A stretch of DNA of 64,000 bases from Mucilaginibacter sp. PAMB04168 (GCF_039634365.2 NZ_CP155079.2:4030001-4094000); one strand, 5' to 3'; positions 44,154 through 52,388 are shown, counted from the first letter of the stretch. A program made the numbers and translations. The notes: generated from the sequence alone by a model not told the origin.

Positions 44154-45659
44154 TTATTCTTGTAACTGGCTATCATCCTGAATTAGTTGCAACACCACTT
44201 GATATGCATTTTTCTTCTTACACTGTGCTATTAACCAACTGATAAAGCTTAAAATAAAAATGTCGCTATTGCCGGTCTCGCCTTGAAGGTTCAATACCTT
44301 TTTTTGATAAGATGTTTCAAAAACAACGTCGGGATTTAACAGGTATCTCTCCACCAAACTTAAAAACATCAGCACACGCTCTTCAGATGTTTTAAGCAAG
44401 TACTTTCTGTATCTGCGGCGAAAGCTGGCTAAGCGGGACATAGCAAGCTCAATGTTAGAGAATTGTGCTTGTACCAAAATTTCCATCAGGTTCTTGCGGA
44501 TGGCCCAAAGCATGCCCATCTTCTTCTCATACCAGGCGTCTGTACGTGTTAGCAGCATTAACTGCTTCAAGCTTTCGCGGTTGTTATAGAGGGCTAAAAA
44601 CATAGCCAGGCATATTCGTATATCCTCAATGTCCTCGGGTTTAGACGAAGGTTTGGAAACCGATAATGATTCCCGCAATAAGACTACTGCCCGATCAGCA
44701 AAACCGGTAAAGAATAGGTTGAGGGCTGAGAGCAACTGATAACGCAAATAAAACACTGCATGATAACGAATATCCAAAGTCATCAAGTCCATCATTTCCT
44801 TTAGTATAGCCGTACTCTTTCCGAAATCCTTTTGTCGTAAATGGAAATTTGATAGAAAGTACAAAATGGAGATATGGTAAAAGAGATAGGCTTTCTTTTG
44901 GTTAGCCTGCCTTTGTATAAACTGATTAGTCCGGTCGATGTAGCGTTCTATTAACCCATAATTATGCTGTATAGCGGCGTATTCATTAGCAATAAAAAGG
45001 ATTTGGTAAACGGACTTGTAAGTCATCAGATCCTGCACCGAAATTTTGTATTTCCGGATAGTAGTCAGCATTAAGGTATTCAGATTAACAACCTTCCCTC
45101 CCAAGTGTATCTGCTGCAATTCATGCCTTAAAAAGGCATAGGCCATGTTGAGTTTGGCCTCGCGTTGCATATCTGATTGATTGTGCAGGAAGCGTGCCGT
45201 TAAACCTTCAAAATCTTCGGCTTCCGGTAAGTGCGCATATTGCAGCTTTAATAGCAGAAGCTCATTCAACAAGTTAAACTGCTCTAAGTGCTCAGCCAGC
45301 CGTTCTGCCTTATCCAAACATTTGAAACCCACCTTCACCACATCGTTTTCTAACAGGAAACGCCCTACCACCACGAGTCGTAGCGCGTCATAAGTGTCCG
45401 ATTGATTGCTTTCGAAGGCTTTTTGCGACAAGAACACGAGCAGGCTATCCTGCAGCCTTTTACGTAAAGCGTGGTAGGCGTCCTTGTTTTTTTCTGGATG
45501 ATAGAGTTGGTCTAACCTGCTGATATCGTCAGTTTCTATCAAATCCAGTAGTTGCAAATTCTTTACATCGTTCCGTTTGTTTTTGCGCTTTAAAAACTGC
45601 CTGAAAAGCTTTTTATCGTTAGTATCGAGCAAACTGATTAACGCTGAAAGTGGATCCAT
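44154..45659 (-). CDS. Helical-repeat (TPR-like) conserved hypothetical protein
   Basis: A 501-residue protein without signal peptide or membrane helix. It starts 'MDPLSALISLLDTNDKKLFR' and continues with regularly spaced amphipathic helices (e.g. 'KCLDKAERLAEHLEQFNLLN', 'DFGKSTAILKEMMDLM', 'RAVVLLRESLSVS'), suggesting an alpha-solenoid of TPR or similar repeats. The N-terminal 'LKRKNKRNDVKNLQLL' is strongly basic. I have a general impression that such ~500-residue proteins occur singly in Sphingobacteriia, but I know no function. It is transcribed alone, 161 bases upstream of the HTCS start. Confidence 0.7.
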   Translation of the reverse strand: MDPLSALISLLDTNDKKLFRQFLKRKNKRNDVKNLQLLDLIETDDISRLDQLYHPEKNKDAYHALRKRLQDSLLVFLSQKAFESNQSDTYDALRLVVVGRFLLENDVVKVGFKCLDKAERLAEHLEQFNLLNELLLLKLQYAHLPEAEDFEGLTARFLHNQSDMQREAKLNMAYAFLRHELQQIHLGGKVVNLNTLMLTTIRKYKISVQDLMTYKSVYQILFIANEYAAIQHNYGLIERYIDRTNQFIQRQANQKKAYLFYHISILYFLSNFHLRQKDFGKSTAILKEMMDLMTLDIRYHAVFYLRYQLLSALNLFFTGFADRAVVLLRESLSVSKPSSKPEDIEDIRICLAMFLALYNNRESLKQLMLLTRTDAWYEKKMGMLWAIRKNLMEILVQAQFSNIELAMSRLASFRRRYRKYLLKTSEERVLMFLSLVERYLLNPDVVFETSYQKKVLNLQGETGNSDIFILSFISWLIAQCKKKNAYQVVLQLIQDDSQLQE

Positions 45660-45791
45660 GAGGATGCAATAATACTTATAAAGCTAATATTATCATAGAA
45701 TATATCGTCAGTAAACAGCAAAATCTGAGTTTATAAGTGCTGTTTTATAGCGCACATTTGCTTCCATATTAATCATTAAAACAAAAACAAC

Positions 45792-46259
45792 ATGGAACCG
45801 CTACAACACAAAACAGACGAAAATTCAACTTTCACAAAACTTACTGAGAACGGTAGAAACCCGTTCAAACCAACTGCCGCGTTTATAGGTGCCTCCTGGT
45901 TTGCCTTGTTATCCGGAACAGTAGCCTATTGCATTGGCTTATGGAATGCCAGTATGCAGCTGAACGAAAAAGGCTATTACTTTACCATTTTATTGTTTGG
46001 CCTATTCGCCGTAATCTCCGTGCAAAAGAGTGTAAGGGACCGGGCCGAAGGACTTGCAGTGACCGACTTATACTACGGCCTGAGCTGGTTTGCCACCATA
46101 GCTTCAATGATTCTGTTAACGATTGGCTTATGGAATGCTGGCATCGCCAGAAGTGAGAAAGGCTTTTACGCAATGGCTTTCTGCCTCAGCATATTTTCGG
46201 CCATTGCTGTACAAAAGAATACCCGCGACGCAAAGTTTATTGGAGATAAAGAACTGTAA
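45792..46259 (+). CDS. YiaA/YiaB-family inner membrane protein
   Basis: A 155-residue membrane protein with an internal duplication of the YiaAB two-helix module (PF05360). Copy 1 is 'FIGASWFALLSGTVAYCIGL' plus 'LFGLFAVISVQKSVRDR'; copy 2 is 'GLSWFATIASMILLTIGLWN' plus 'CLSIFSAIAVQKNTRD'. The repeated 'GLWNA' and 'VQK..RD' motifs are diagnostic. E. coli YiaA has the same two-module plan. The cellular role is unknown. The gene is alone, with a strong terminator 15 bases after its stop. Confidence 0.88.
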   Translation: MEPLQHKTDENSTFTKLTENGRNPFKPTAAFIGASWFALLSGTVAYCIGLWNASMQLNEKGYYFTILLFGLFAVISVQKSVRDRAEGLAVTDLYYGLSWFATIASMILLTIGLWNAGIARSEKGFYAMAFCLSIFSAIAVQKNTRDAKFIGDKEL

Positions 46260-46273
46260 CGTAGCGGTTACTT

Positions 46274-46312
46274 CCCCGCAGTGCCTTGCCTTGCAAGCCT
46301 GCGGGGTTTTTT
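46274..46312 (+). terminator. Intrinsic terminator after the YiaA/B gene
   Basis: CCCCGCAG pairs with CTGCGGGG (8-bp GC-rich stem) and is followed directly by six T. It is a classic rho-independent terminator on the plus strand. Confidence 0.85.
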
Positions 46313-46620
46313 GTGTACCCTAATTTCTTAAATTACTCAGCCGACTTCAACCCTTTATTTAAATATCTGAAAAGTTTATTGCTCCCAAACTCACGAGCAC
46401 CAATAGTTAACGTTAAGTAAACATGATAAATGGAGTTACAATTAAGTTGGTAGCGCCAATGGGAATTGTATATTCATTTAAAAGACATTCGTTCTTAACC
46501 ATCCGAATATGGATCTGAGCCATTTAGTACCTGCAAAAGTAAAACGCTTTGGCAGACATCCTTTAAGGTACTACAACTATAGAGAAGCTTTGATCAATTT
46601 CAAGCAAGTCTGAAACAAAG

Positions 46621-46648
46621 ACCCTGTAAATCAGCTTTACAGGGTTTT
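46621..46648. terminator. Hairpin downstream of the TPR gene
   Basis: A perfect 10-bp inverted repeat (ACCCTGTAAA / TTTACAGGGT) with a 5-base loop and T4 on the plus side, about 135 bases after the end of the minus-strand TPR gene. It may stop transcripts from either side. Confidence 0.5.
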
Positions 46649-46781
46649 AATCTTAGTTGATACTCGTTTTGGTGGCGATTTTACAAATCTCGAACCATTT
46701 TCTATTTGATTTGCAATTATTAGCGAATTTAGACTTTTTAAATTTTTTGTTAAGAAAGTGTCATGGTAATAACCAACACCC

Positions 46782-47354
46782 TTACTTGGTAATTCCAATA
46801 AATTCTTCGTTTTCCCACAAATTTTGAAGTTCCGGGTATCGTTTGGCATCCATTTTAATCTGCGGCTCTAACTCAAAGGCTTTGTTCAACAATTGCAAAC
46901 ATTCTGCAGTTCTATTCTCAAGGTTTGACATAATTGCCATTCGATAGTAGTTCCAAGAGAACGGCTGTATTTTATTTAAGTTTTCAAACACCTCAAACGC
47001 AGATTGACGGTCACCTATACCCTTTAAATAAAGTCCTTTGCAGTATCCTAACTGGTATTGCGCCTCGGGCTTTATTTGTTGTTTAAACAACTCAAACTCC
47101 TTTAAGGCATCTTGTTTAGTTAAATTGCTAAATGTATCAAGCAATAATTGAATTACAATTCCTTCAGAATAGTAGTTGGCGAATAATCTTTTTAGTGAAT
47201 TTAACGCGTTTGTTAAATCGCCTTCCTTCAAATAAAATTGAATGATGTAAATAAGTGCGTTCGGACTATCAGGATCATAAATAAGTATGGTTTTGACAGT
47301 ATCAATAAATTTCGCTTCACCCGACTGGCTGATATCTTCAAAAAGCAAATCCAT
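46782..47354 (-). CDS. TPR-repeat protein, C-terminal part of a frameshifted gene
   Basis: This frame codes for 190 residues from an internal ATG at 47354, but it is open further upstream and reads in TPR register there ('AKKGDNKKAIEFYDKALVLE'). TPR-like helices continue ('LYIIQFYLKEGDLTNALNSL', 'GIGDRQSAFEVFENLNKIQP', 'TAECLQLLNKAFELEPQIKM'). It has no sensible start of its own. It is the continuation of the gene at 47414..47899 in the -1 frame, so the two should be read as one TPR protein of roughly 370 residues that is interrupted or recoded. It probably served as a protein-interaction scaffold; nothing points to a specific partner. Confidence 0.7.
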   Translation of the reverse strand: MDLLFEDISQSGEAKFIDTVKTILIYDPDSPNALIYIIQFYLKEGDLTNALNSLKRLFANYYSEGIVIQLLLDTFSNLTKQDALKEFELFKQQIKPEAQYQLGYCKGLYLKGIGDRQSAFEVFENLNKIQPFSWNYYRMAIMSNLENRTAECLQLLNKAFELEPQIKMDAKRYPELQNLWENEEFIGITK

Positions 47355-47413
47355 TTTATTTTCCAGTACCTTTACGTTCCCAGGCTCTAAGACAAGAGCT
47401 TTATCATAAAATT

Positions 47414-47899
47414 CTATGGCTTTTTTATTATCGCCTTTCTTGGCATCAATGAGCCTTTGTTGGCATAGGCCAAAGTTGCCTTATCATCTAACTCAAGTGC
47501 CTTATCAAGCAATTCAAGTGCGTTGTCGAGATTTCCTTGCTCTAATTGATAAGCGCCGTAACCTATGTATCTGTCGACTTGGCCGGCATCTACCTTGCCT
47601 TTCACGTCCTCGTCGTCTGGGTCTATCTTAATGTCAATAATTTCACCCGAATCTACTTTCTCCTGGAAATCAGTGACCATTGTGGCATTAAAACTTTTAA
47701 GCTTCTCAATCAACTCAGCAATCTGTACGTTGCTCAGTCCTTGGTTGAAAAGTTCTATTGTTACTGCTTCATAGCTCTGTTTTTTTTGGAAATATACGGT
47801 TTGGGCATATGCTAACATTTCTGTTTGATACTGTTTACTGTAAAATAACTGATTGTCAACAGCCGGTTTTTTCTTCTTAAAAAGGTCGAAAATCCCCAT
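47414..47899 (-). CDS. TPR-repeat protein, N-terminal part of a frameshifted gene
   Basis: A 161-residue product beginning 'MGIFDLFKKKKPAVDNQLF', a form common in small Bacteroidota cytoplasmic proteins. The middle has a helical region ('VQIAELIEKLKSFNATMVTD') and the end is a TPR unit ('GAYQLEQGNLDNALELLDKA', 'LELDDKATLAYANKGSL'). After 'NKGSLM' the frame loses the TPR pattern and stops at 47414, while the -1 frame carries on with 'IDAKKGDNKKAIEFYDKAL'. A one-base deletion near 47440-47450 or a sequencing error is the simplest reading. The heptamer A_AAA_AAG next to the stop could also allow ribosomal slippage into the second part. Confidence 0.72.
   Translation of the reverse strand: MGIFDLFKKKKPAVDNQLFYSKQYQTEMLAYAQTVYFQKKQSYEAVTIELFNQGLSNVQIAELIEKLKSFNATMVTDFQEKVDSGEIIDIKIDPDDEDVKGKVDAGQVDRYIGYGAYQLEQGNLDNALELLDKALELDDKATLAYANKGSLMPRKAIIKKP
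47420..47426 (-). other. Slippery heptamer A_AAA_AAG at TPR frame junction
   Basis: In the frame of the N-terminal part the codons read ATA AAA AAG CCA TAG, so A_AAA_AAG is correctly phased for -1 frameshifting, as in E. coli dnaX. A slip gives AAA AAA GCC ATA GAA, joining exactly the downstream TPR frame. No downstream stem-loop or upstream Shine-Dalgarno stimulator is obvious. Confidence 0.45.
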
Positions 47900-48006
47900 A
47901 GTAAGTACTTTTAAGTTAGTGATAAGAAAGCTTTAAGATAAATAATATTTGCACTTGTATTACACAAAGTATCCGTGCTGTGCTATGGTTATTACAACAA
48001 CCTGTA

Positions 48007-48040
48007 AACAAAAACCCTCTCAGATTTCTCTGAGAGGGTT
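48007..48040 (-). terminator. Intrinsic terminator of tRNA-Phe
   Basis: A perfect 12-bp stem (AACCCTCTCAGA / TCTGAGAGGGTT) with a 4-base loop is followed on the minus strand by a T-rich tail, starting 10 bases after the tRNA 3' end. Confidence 0.85.
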
Positions 48041-48049
48041 TCTATTTTG

Positions 48050-48122
48050 TGGTATCAGCTGGAATCGAACCAGCGACACAAGGATTTTCAGTCCTTTGCT
48101 CTACCAACTGAGCTATGATACC
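48050..48122 (-). tRNA. tRNA-Phe (GAA anticodon)
   Basis: Read on the minus strand, the 73-base sequence folds as a full cloverleaf. The acceptor stem is GGTATCA/TGATACC with discriminator A. The D arm is GCTC-AGTTGGTA-GAGC. The anticodon stem AAGGA/TCCTT encloses loop CTGAAAA, with anticodon GAA. The T arm is GCTGG-TTCGATT-CCAGC. CCA is not encoded. It is followed by a strong terminator. Confidence 0.96.
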
Positions 48123-48341
48123 GTCGTTTTGGGACTGCAAATGTAGCTTGTTTTTTGATTTATGAAAATTTATTTTGAAAATATTTTCACTTTTTCTCCT
48201 GCCAAATCTCAATCAGCGGCTTAATTAATTGACTTCAAGACGAATAAGGTAATTATTTTTTTTCGAGAGCCTGTAGTAAATATATCAGGAGATAGATACT
48301 TTTAAAAAAACAGCTCTATCCTACCTGCCCAAACTCAAATT

Positions 48342-48820
48342 ATGCTTAAAGGCATGGTGCATTCGTTATCGGGTTATCGGCCTACTATGTTAGTGCTGCT
48401 TTATGTCACAAGCAATGACTATGCGCAAACCTCTCACCGGGGCCAGGTCTATAATCTTGTCAGTACCTTTGATAGCCATGCATCAGCAGGAAATTGAAAA
48501 ATGTATTTACATATCGACAAGCGGGTTTATGTGATGGCGATACGCTTTGGTTTAAAGCTTCTATTTTGATGTAGCTTTCTTAAGCGCTTCTGCTAAAAGC
48601 GGCATTATATATATCGAGCTGGCTAATGATTGTAACGGTTCGGTGAAACGTATTATTCGCTCTACCGTGCATTGGAAGCTTGTACTAGCAACTCATCAAA
48701 GATGGCAAGGCTACGGTTTCAATCTTCACCGCCAATAATCCTGGCATGTAAACAGTTTCATGGAGGGATCGGATATGGACAAAAATTGGGCACTAAGAAC
48801 GCTAAGCTAACCGTGGTTAA
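48342..48820 (+). pseudogene. Decayed macroglobulin (MG2)-type secreted protein gene
   Basis: This stretch has no intact frame but carries, in order and in different frames, pieces of a known Bacteroidota protein type. There is an N-terminal signal-like segment from ATG 48342 ('MLVLLYVTSNDYAQ'), then an in-frame TGA at 48495, then 'KMYLHIDKRVYV', then 'GDTLWFKASIL' in a second frame (48533-48573), then 'FDVAFLSASAKSGIIYIELA' in a third (from 48565), then 'IKDGKATV'. In intact relatives these read HxDKPxYxxGDTxWFKAY...SGxxYVEL and form the start of an ~800-1000-residue envelope protein with alpha-2-macroglobulin MG2-like and often TonB-linked domains. At least two frameshifts, a nonsense codon and a large 3' loss make it a remnant. 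Confidence 0.65.
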
Positions 48821-48827
48821 ACAAGAA

Positions 48828-49313
48828 CTACTTTGCGCCCGTTGGTATCTTCAAAAAATTCAACGCAGTGTACAAACTATCCAACCGTTCGGCTTCCATA
48901 TTTTTGACAGGAATTATCAGCGTGGTGGTCATAGAGTCTACATTGCCTTTAGGGTCATTATAGGTTTGTACAATAATATCGTCGGTTTGGGTTTTTATGC
49001 GGAGTATGCCGCGGGTGGTGGTACCCAGGTAATCCATGTCTTTGAAGCGGCGCAAGCTAACGGAATAATATTCCTGCTTACCGTTTTGATAAACTTTCTT
49101 GAAGCGTAAAAAGTCATCATGCGTTAAATTAAGCTCCCACCTGCGCAGTTTTATCTCGTCAGATGGGTCATAAGCCTCGAACAGGCATTTATTGCCCCAG
49201 GTAAGGGTTTGAAACCTATCGAGCATTGTAGTGAAGCTAAGCGCCGCTCCTGCCAAGGCAATAAGCCCTCCTACGAATAGCCCCCTATATGTTCGAAAAC
49301 CTGATTTCAGCAT
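48828..49313 (-). CDS. Hypothetical protein with one N-terminal membrane segment
   Basis: A 161-residue protein. It has an N-terminal membrane helix or uncleaved signal ('GLFVGGLIALAGAALSFTTM') and then a soluble part rich in charged and beta-forming residues ('WELNLTHDDFLRFKKVYQN', 'DDIIVQTYNDPKGNVDSM'). No family is recognised. It lies next to the decayed macroglobulin-type gene and is divergent from the gene at 49346, with 32 bases between starts. Coding potential is supported by a clean start, normal composition and the hydrophobic N-terminus. Function unknown. Confidence 0.62.
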   Translation of the reverse strand: MLKSGFRTYRGLFVGGLIALAGAALSFTTMLDRFQTLTWGNKCLFEAYDPSDEIKLRRWELNLTHDDFLRFKKVYQNGKQEYYSVSLRRFKDMDYLGTTTRGILRIKTQTDDIIVQTYNDPKGNVDSMTTTLIIPVKNMEAERLDSLYTALNFLKIPTGAK

Positions 49314-49345
49314 GACAACAATACCCTCATCCCGAAGTTACAAAA

Positions 49346-49843
49346 ATGATAACTTTGTATATGCAATTTTCTCAAAATTCAAGAGTGTGGATCTACCAAT
49401 CAAACAAAGAGTTGACGAATGATCAAACTCAGCAACTACAACAACAGCTTCAGGAATTTACCCAAGCCTGGACCGCTCATAACAACCAGCTTAAAGCAGG
49501 TGCGCAAGTTAAATACAACCGTTTCATTATATTAGTAGTTGATGAAAGCCAGGCTGGTGCCAGCGGCTGTTCTATTGATAAGTCGGTGCGTTTTTTGAAA
49601 GAGTTAGAAGAACAGTTTCAAATTAACCTGTTCGACCGCTTTAACCTGGCCTATCGTAATGGCGGGAACATCTTTTCGGTTCCGCGTAATGAGTTTGAGG
49701 AACTGATTAAAGCTGGCGAAATAACTGCAGATACCGTTGTATTCAACAACCTGGTACAAAACATAGCTGAGTTGCAAACCAAATGGGAAGTGCCGCTAAA
49801 GGATAGCTGGCATGTGCAGTTGTTTGGTCAGTTACTGGCATAG
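49346..49843 (+). CDS. Conserved Bacteroidota protein (often mislabelled ABC transporter ATPase)
   Basis: A 165-residue cytoplasmic protein with the segments 'SRVWIYQSNKELT', 'QFTQAWTAHNNQL'-like helix text near residues 37-50, 'RFIILVVDESQAGASGCSID', 'SVRFLKELEEQFQINLFDR' and 'LFGQLLA' at the C-terminus. I recognise it as a short protein conserved across Bacteroidota that databases often call 'ABC transporter ATPase', though no Walker motifs are present. 'GCSIDKSV' is the most striking conserved-looking stretch. The start is either ATG 49346 or ATG 49361; the second gives the more usual beginning. The function is not known to me. Confidence 0.75.
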   Translation: MITLYMQFSQNSRVWIYQSNKELTNDQTQQLQQQLQEFTQAWTAHNNQLKAGAQVKYNRFIILVVDESQAGASGCSIDKSVRFLKELEEQFQINLFDRFNLAYRNGGNIFSVPRNEFEELIKAGEITADTVVFNNLVQNIAELQTKWEVPLKDSWHVQLFGQLLA

Positions 49844-49864
49844 TAAGGAAGTTTTCAAATCTGT

Positions 49865-49945
49865 GATCTCGAACGATAGGGAGAAATCTTTTCATATTGA
49901 CAAGGCTGTTGCATGAAAAGATTTCTCGCATACGCTCGAAATAAG
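49865..49945. repeat. Dispersed palindromic intergenic repeat, copy 1
   Basis: It is centred on a perfect 15-bp inverted repeat (GAGAAATCTTTTCAT at 49881-49895 and ATGAAAAGATTTCTC at 49913-49927). Outer parts are less perfectly matched (TCTCGAACGATAG versus CATACGCTCGAAA). It shares layout and core words with the element at 53745-53831. It lies between two convergent genes, so it may also act as a terminator. Confidence 0.65.
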
Positions 49946-49961
49946 AGTTCTGGTTGTATGA

Positions 49962-50942
49962 TTAAGCTATATAGCTTTCTAATATTTTAAATCTGGTTGA
50001 GGTAGTTAGCTCAACCTCGTTCACACTGTTAGGCAACAAAATACTATCACCCATCTTTACTGAATAGGTCTCGCCGTTGTATTTAATCTCGTAGCTACCT
50101 TCCAGGCAAACATGTATAACAAAGGAATCTAATGAGGAATAATCCTTGCTCACCCCTTCGGTATAATCGAGCACATTAGTTGTAAAATACGGGCAGCTTA
50201 CCAGGTGTACGGCCTCATTCTGTTTAGGCTGGTATTGGGTTTTATATTCAGGATACTTTTTGTAATCAATTGCCGCTAAAGCTTCTTCGGTATGCAACTC
50301 GCGTTTTTGGCCTTTATCATCTACACGGTCAAAATCATAGATGCGGTAGGTAATGTCTGATGTTTGCTGTATTTCGGCAATCAGTAGGCCTTTTCCGATG
50401 GTGTGTACCCGGCCTGCAGGTAAAAAGAATACATCGCCCGCCTGTACATCCTCGCGGTTAAGTATATCGGTAAGGTGACCGCTGTTCAACTTGTCTACAT
50501 AAACCTGCTCATTCACTTCCTGGTTAAAGCCGGCAATGAGGCTCGAACCTGGATCGGCTTCAATCACATACCACATTTCGGTTTTACCAAATGAGTTATG
50601 GCGTTTTTTGGCTAATTCATCATCAGGGTGTACCTGTATAGAAAGATCATCATTGGCATCAATAAACTTTACCAGCAACGGAAAAATGTTACCAAAACGC
50701 GCGTAAACCGCCTTGCCTACCAATTCATCCTTATACTGCTCCAATAAATCGGCTAAAGATTGCCCTTCAAGCGCGCCACCGTTTACAACTGACACATCAG
50801 ACTTTACGCCCGATATTTCCCAGGTTTCTCCGCAGTTAGGCAGGTCGCCAAAGTCTTTATGCAGGTAAGTTCTGATTTTTTGGCCGCCCCAAATTTTATC
50901 TTTATAAATGGTTTTGAATTTTAAAGGATAAAGTACCGACAT
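49962..50942 (-). CDS. manA: Mannose-6-phosphate isomerase, class I (short ManA type)
   Basis: A 326-residue cytoplasmic enzyme that interconverts mannose 6-phosphate and fructose 6-phosphate, feeding GDP-mannose for polysaccharides. The N-terminus 'MSVLYPLKFKTIYKDKIWGG' is typical of the short Firmicutes/Bacteroidota form. Zinc-binding residues are seen in 'LSIQVHPDDELAKKRHN' (Gln and His), 'KTEMWYVIEADPGS' (Glu) and 'FLPAGRVHTIGKGLLIAEIQ' (His). The C-terminal half is a second cupin ('SFVIHVCLEGSYEIKYNGET'). It is a single gene convergent with its plus-strand neighbour, with a candidate promoter about 45 bases upstream. Length is normal for the class. Confidence 0.93.
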   Translation of the reverse strand: MSVLYPLKFKTIYKDKIWGGQKIRTYLHKDFGDLPNCGETWEISGVKSDVSVVNGGALEGQSLADLLEQYKDELVGKAVYARFGNIFPLLVKFIDANDDLSIQVHPDDELAKKRHNSFGKTEMWYVIEADPGSSLIAGFNQEVNEQVYVDKLNSGHLTDILNREDVQAGDVFFLPAGRVHTIGKGLLIAEIQQTSDITYRIYDFDRVDDKGQKRELHTEEALAAIDYKKYPEYKTQYQPKQNEAVHLVSCPYFTTNVLDYTEGVSKDYSSLDSFVIHVCLEGSYEIKYNGETYSVKMGDSILLPNSVNEVELTTSTRFKILESYIA

Positions 50943-50986
50943 GATAAGCTACTGATTAAATACTAAGTTGATAAATAAAAATTGTT

Positions 50987-50994
50987 CAAATTTA
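50987..50994 (-). promoter_or_regulatory. Candidate -7 element (TAAATTTG) of manA
   Basis: An exact TAnnTTTG match on the minus strand, 45 bases upstream of the manA start. No clear -33 TTTG was seen at the expected spacing. Confidence 0.4.
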
Positions 50995-51090
50995 GTTTTT
51001 TAAACCTTATGTTATAAAACTACTTGCACTCAACTTGTTGTTGGTGTACAACACCTGTGTTTAAGATGCTCTCAACATGAACAATACATT

Positions 51091-51134
51091 CTATAAACAG
51101 CGATGCCCTACTTATGGGGAAGTAGAGCATCGCT
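51091..51134 (-). terminator. Terminator hairpin of icd
   Basis: A 15-bp stem (AGCGATGCTCTACTT / AAGTAGGGCATCGCT on the minus strand, one G-U pair) with a 6-base loop and a T-rich tail, about 25 bases after the icd stop. The wobble pair forms only in minus-strand RNA, which fits termination of icd. Confidence 0.8.
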
Positions 51135-51158
51135 TGTTTATGTAAAAACTAATTAGGC

Positions 51159-52388
51159 TTACTTACCCAACTTAGCTTTCAGGTTTTCGTTGATAGCCTC
51201 TAAAAACTCTTCGGTGTACAGGTAATCGGTACCATGCTCAACTTTAGGTTTTACTGTTATGGCCAAATCTTTAGTCATTTTGCCACTTTCAACAGTTTCA
51301 ATACAAACCTGCTCTAAAATGTGGCAAAAATCAATCAGCTCCTGGTTGTTATCCAGTTTACCACGGAACTCCAAACCGCGGGTCCAGGCAAAGATAGAAG
51401 CAATAGGGTTGGTTGATGTAGGGCGGCCGGCTTGGTGCTCGCGGTAGTGACGGGTAACGGTACCGTGTGCAGCTTCAGCTTCCATTACAGTACCATCGGG
51501 TGTAACCAGTGTAGAGGTCATTAAACCTAATGAACCAAAACCTTGTGCTACGGTGTCAGACTGAACGTCGCCGTCGTAGTTCTTACAAGCCCAAACAAAG
51601 TTACCGTTCCATTTAAGGGCAGATGCAACCATGTCATCAATTAAACGGTGCTCGTACACAATACCTGCTTCGTCAAATTTAGCTTTGTAATCGTTTTGAT
51701 AGATCTCTTCAAAGATATCTTTGAAACGACCGTCGTATTTTTTAAGGATGGTGTTTTTGGTTGACAGGTATAAAGGCCAGCCTTTCATCAACGCCTGGTT
51801 AAAACAAGCATGTGCAAAACCACGGATAGACTCATCGGTATTATACATAGCCAGGGCAACGCCATCGCTCTTAAAGTTAAACACCTCGAACGATTGCTCT
51901 TCGCTACCATCCTCAGGAGTGAAAGTGATGGTTAATTTACCTTTACCTTTAGTAACAAAATCGGTAGCACGGTACTGATCGCCAAAAGCATGACGGCCAA
52001 TGCAGATAGGCGCTGTCCAGTTTGGAACCAAACGCGGAACGTTGCTCATTACAATTGGCTCACGGAAAACTGTACCGTCCAAAATATTACGGATAGTACC
52101 GTTTGGTGATTTCCACATTTGTTTCAGGCCAAACTCTTTTACGCGGGCTTCGTCTGGCGTAATAGTAGCACATTTGATACCTACACCATATTGTCTGATA
52201 GCGTTAGCCGCATCAATGGTAACCTGGTCGTTAGTTTCATCGCGGTACTCAATACCTAAATCGTAATATTTAACATCCAGATCAAGGTAAGGGAATATCA
52301 ATTTGTCCTTGATAAATTGCCAGATGATGCGGGTCATCTCATCGCCATCCAGTTCAACTACCGGATTTTCTACTTTAATTTTTGACAT
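51159..52388 (-). CDS. icd: NADP-dependent isocitrate dehydrogenase (eukaryotic-type homodimer)
   Basis: A 409-residue TCA-cycle enzyme converting isocitrate to 2-oxoglutarate and CO2 with NADP. Strong matches are 'VVELDGDEMTRIIWQFIKDK', 'MWKSPNGTIRNILDGTVFRE' (isocitrate-binding Ser/Asn/Arg), 'KNYDGDVQSDTVAQGFGSLG' (metal-binding Asp) and 'EAAHGTVTRHYREHQAGRPT' (NADP-binding loop). It is the type II form, about 400-420 residues, not the E. coli type. A frame from 52430 exists, but the -7 element at 52428-52435 covers that start, and 'MSKIKVENPVVELDGDEMTR' from 52388 is the family's usual beginning. It is a single-gene unit ended by a clear hairpin. Confidence 0.96.
   Translation of the reverse strand: MSKIKVENPVVELDGDEMTRIIWQFIKDKLIFPYLDLDVKYYDLGIEYRDETNDQVTIDAANAIRQYGVGIKCATITPDEARVKEFGLKQMWKSPNGTIRNILDGTVFREPIVMSNVPRLVPNWTAPICIGRHAFGDQYRATDFVTKGKGKLTITFTPEDGSEEQSFEVFNFKSDGVALAMYNTDESIRGFAHACFNQALMKGWPLYLSTKNTILKKYDGRFKDIFEEIYQNDYKAKFDEAGIVYEHRLIDDMVASALKWNGNFVWACKNYDGDVQSDTVAQGFGSLGLMTSTLVTPDGTVMEAEAAHGTVTRHYREHQAGRPTSTNPIASIFAWTRGLEFRGKLDNNQELIDFCHILEQVCIETVESGKMTKDLAITVKPKVEHGTDYLYTEEFLEAINENLKAKLGK

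Larger units (their letters stand above)
46260..46781. other. Intergenic region with two hairpins
   Basis: These 522 bases hold the yiaA-type terminator and a second hairpin at 46621-46648. I see no gene. A minus-strand frame of 70 codons overlapping the end of the TPR gene looks accidental. Confidence 0.55.

Noticed and set aside
46637..46849. Minus-strand frame of 70 codons
   Set aside because: It starts inside the end of the TPR gene in another frame and has no independent support.
48672..49109. Plus-strand frame of 145 codons
   Set aside because: The first part runs through the decayed macroglobulin-type remnant and the rest is antisense to the gene at 48828-49313, so it is a chance fusion of the two.
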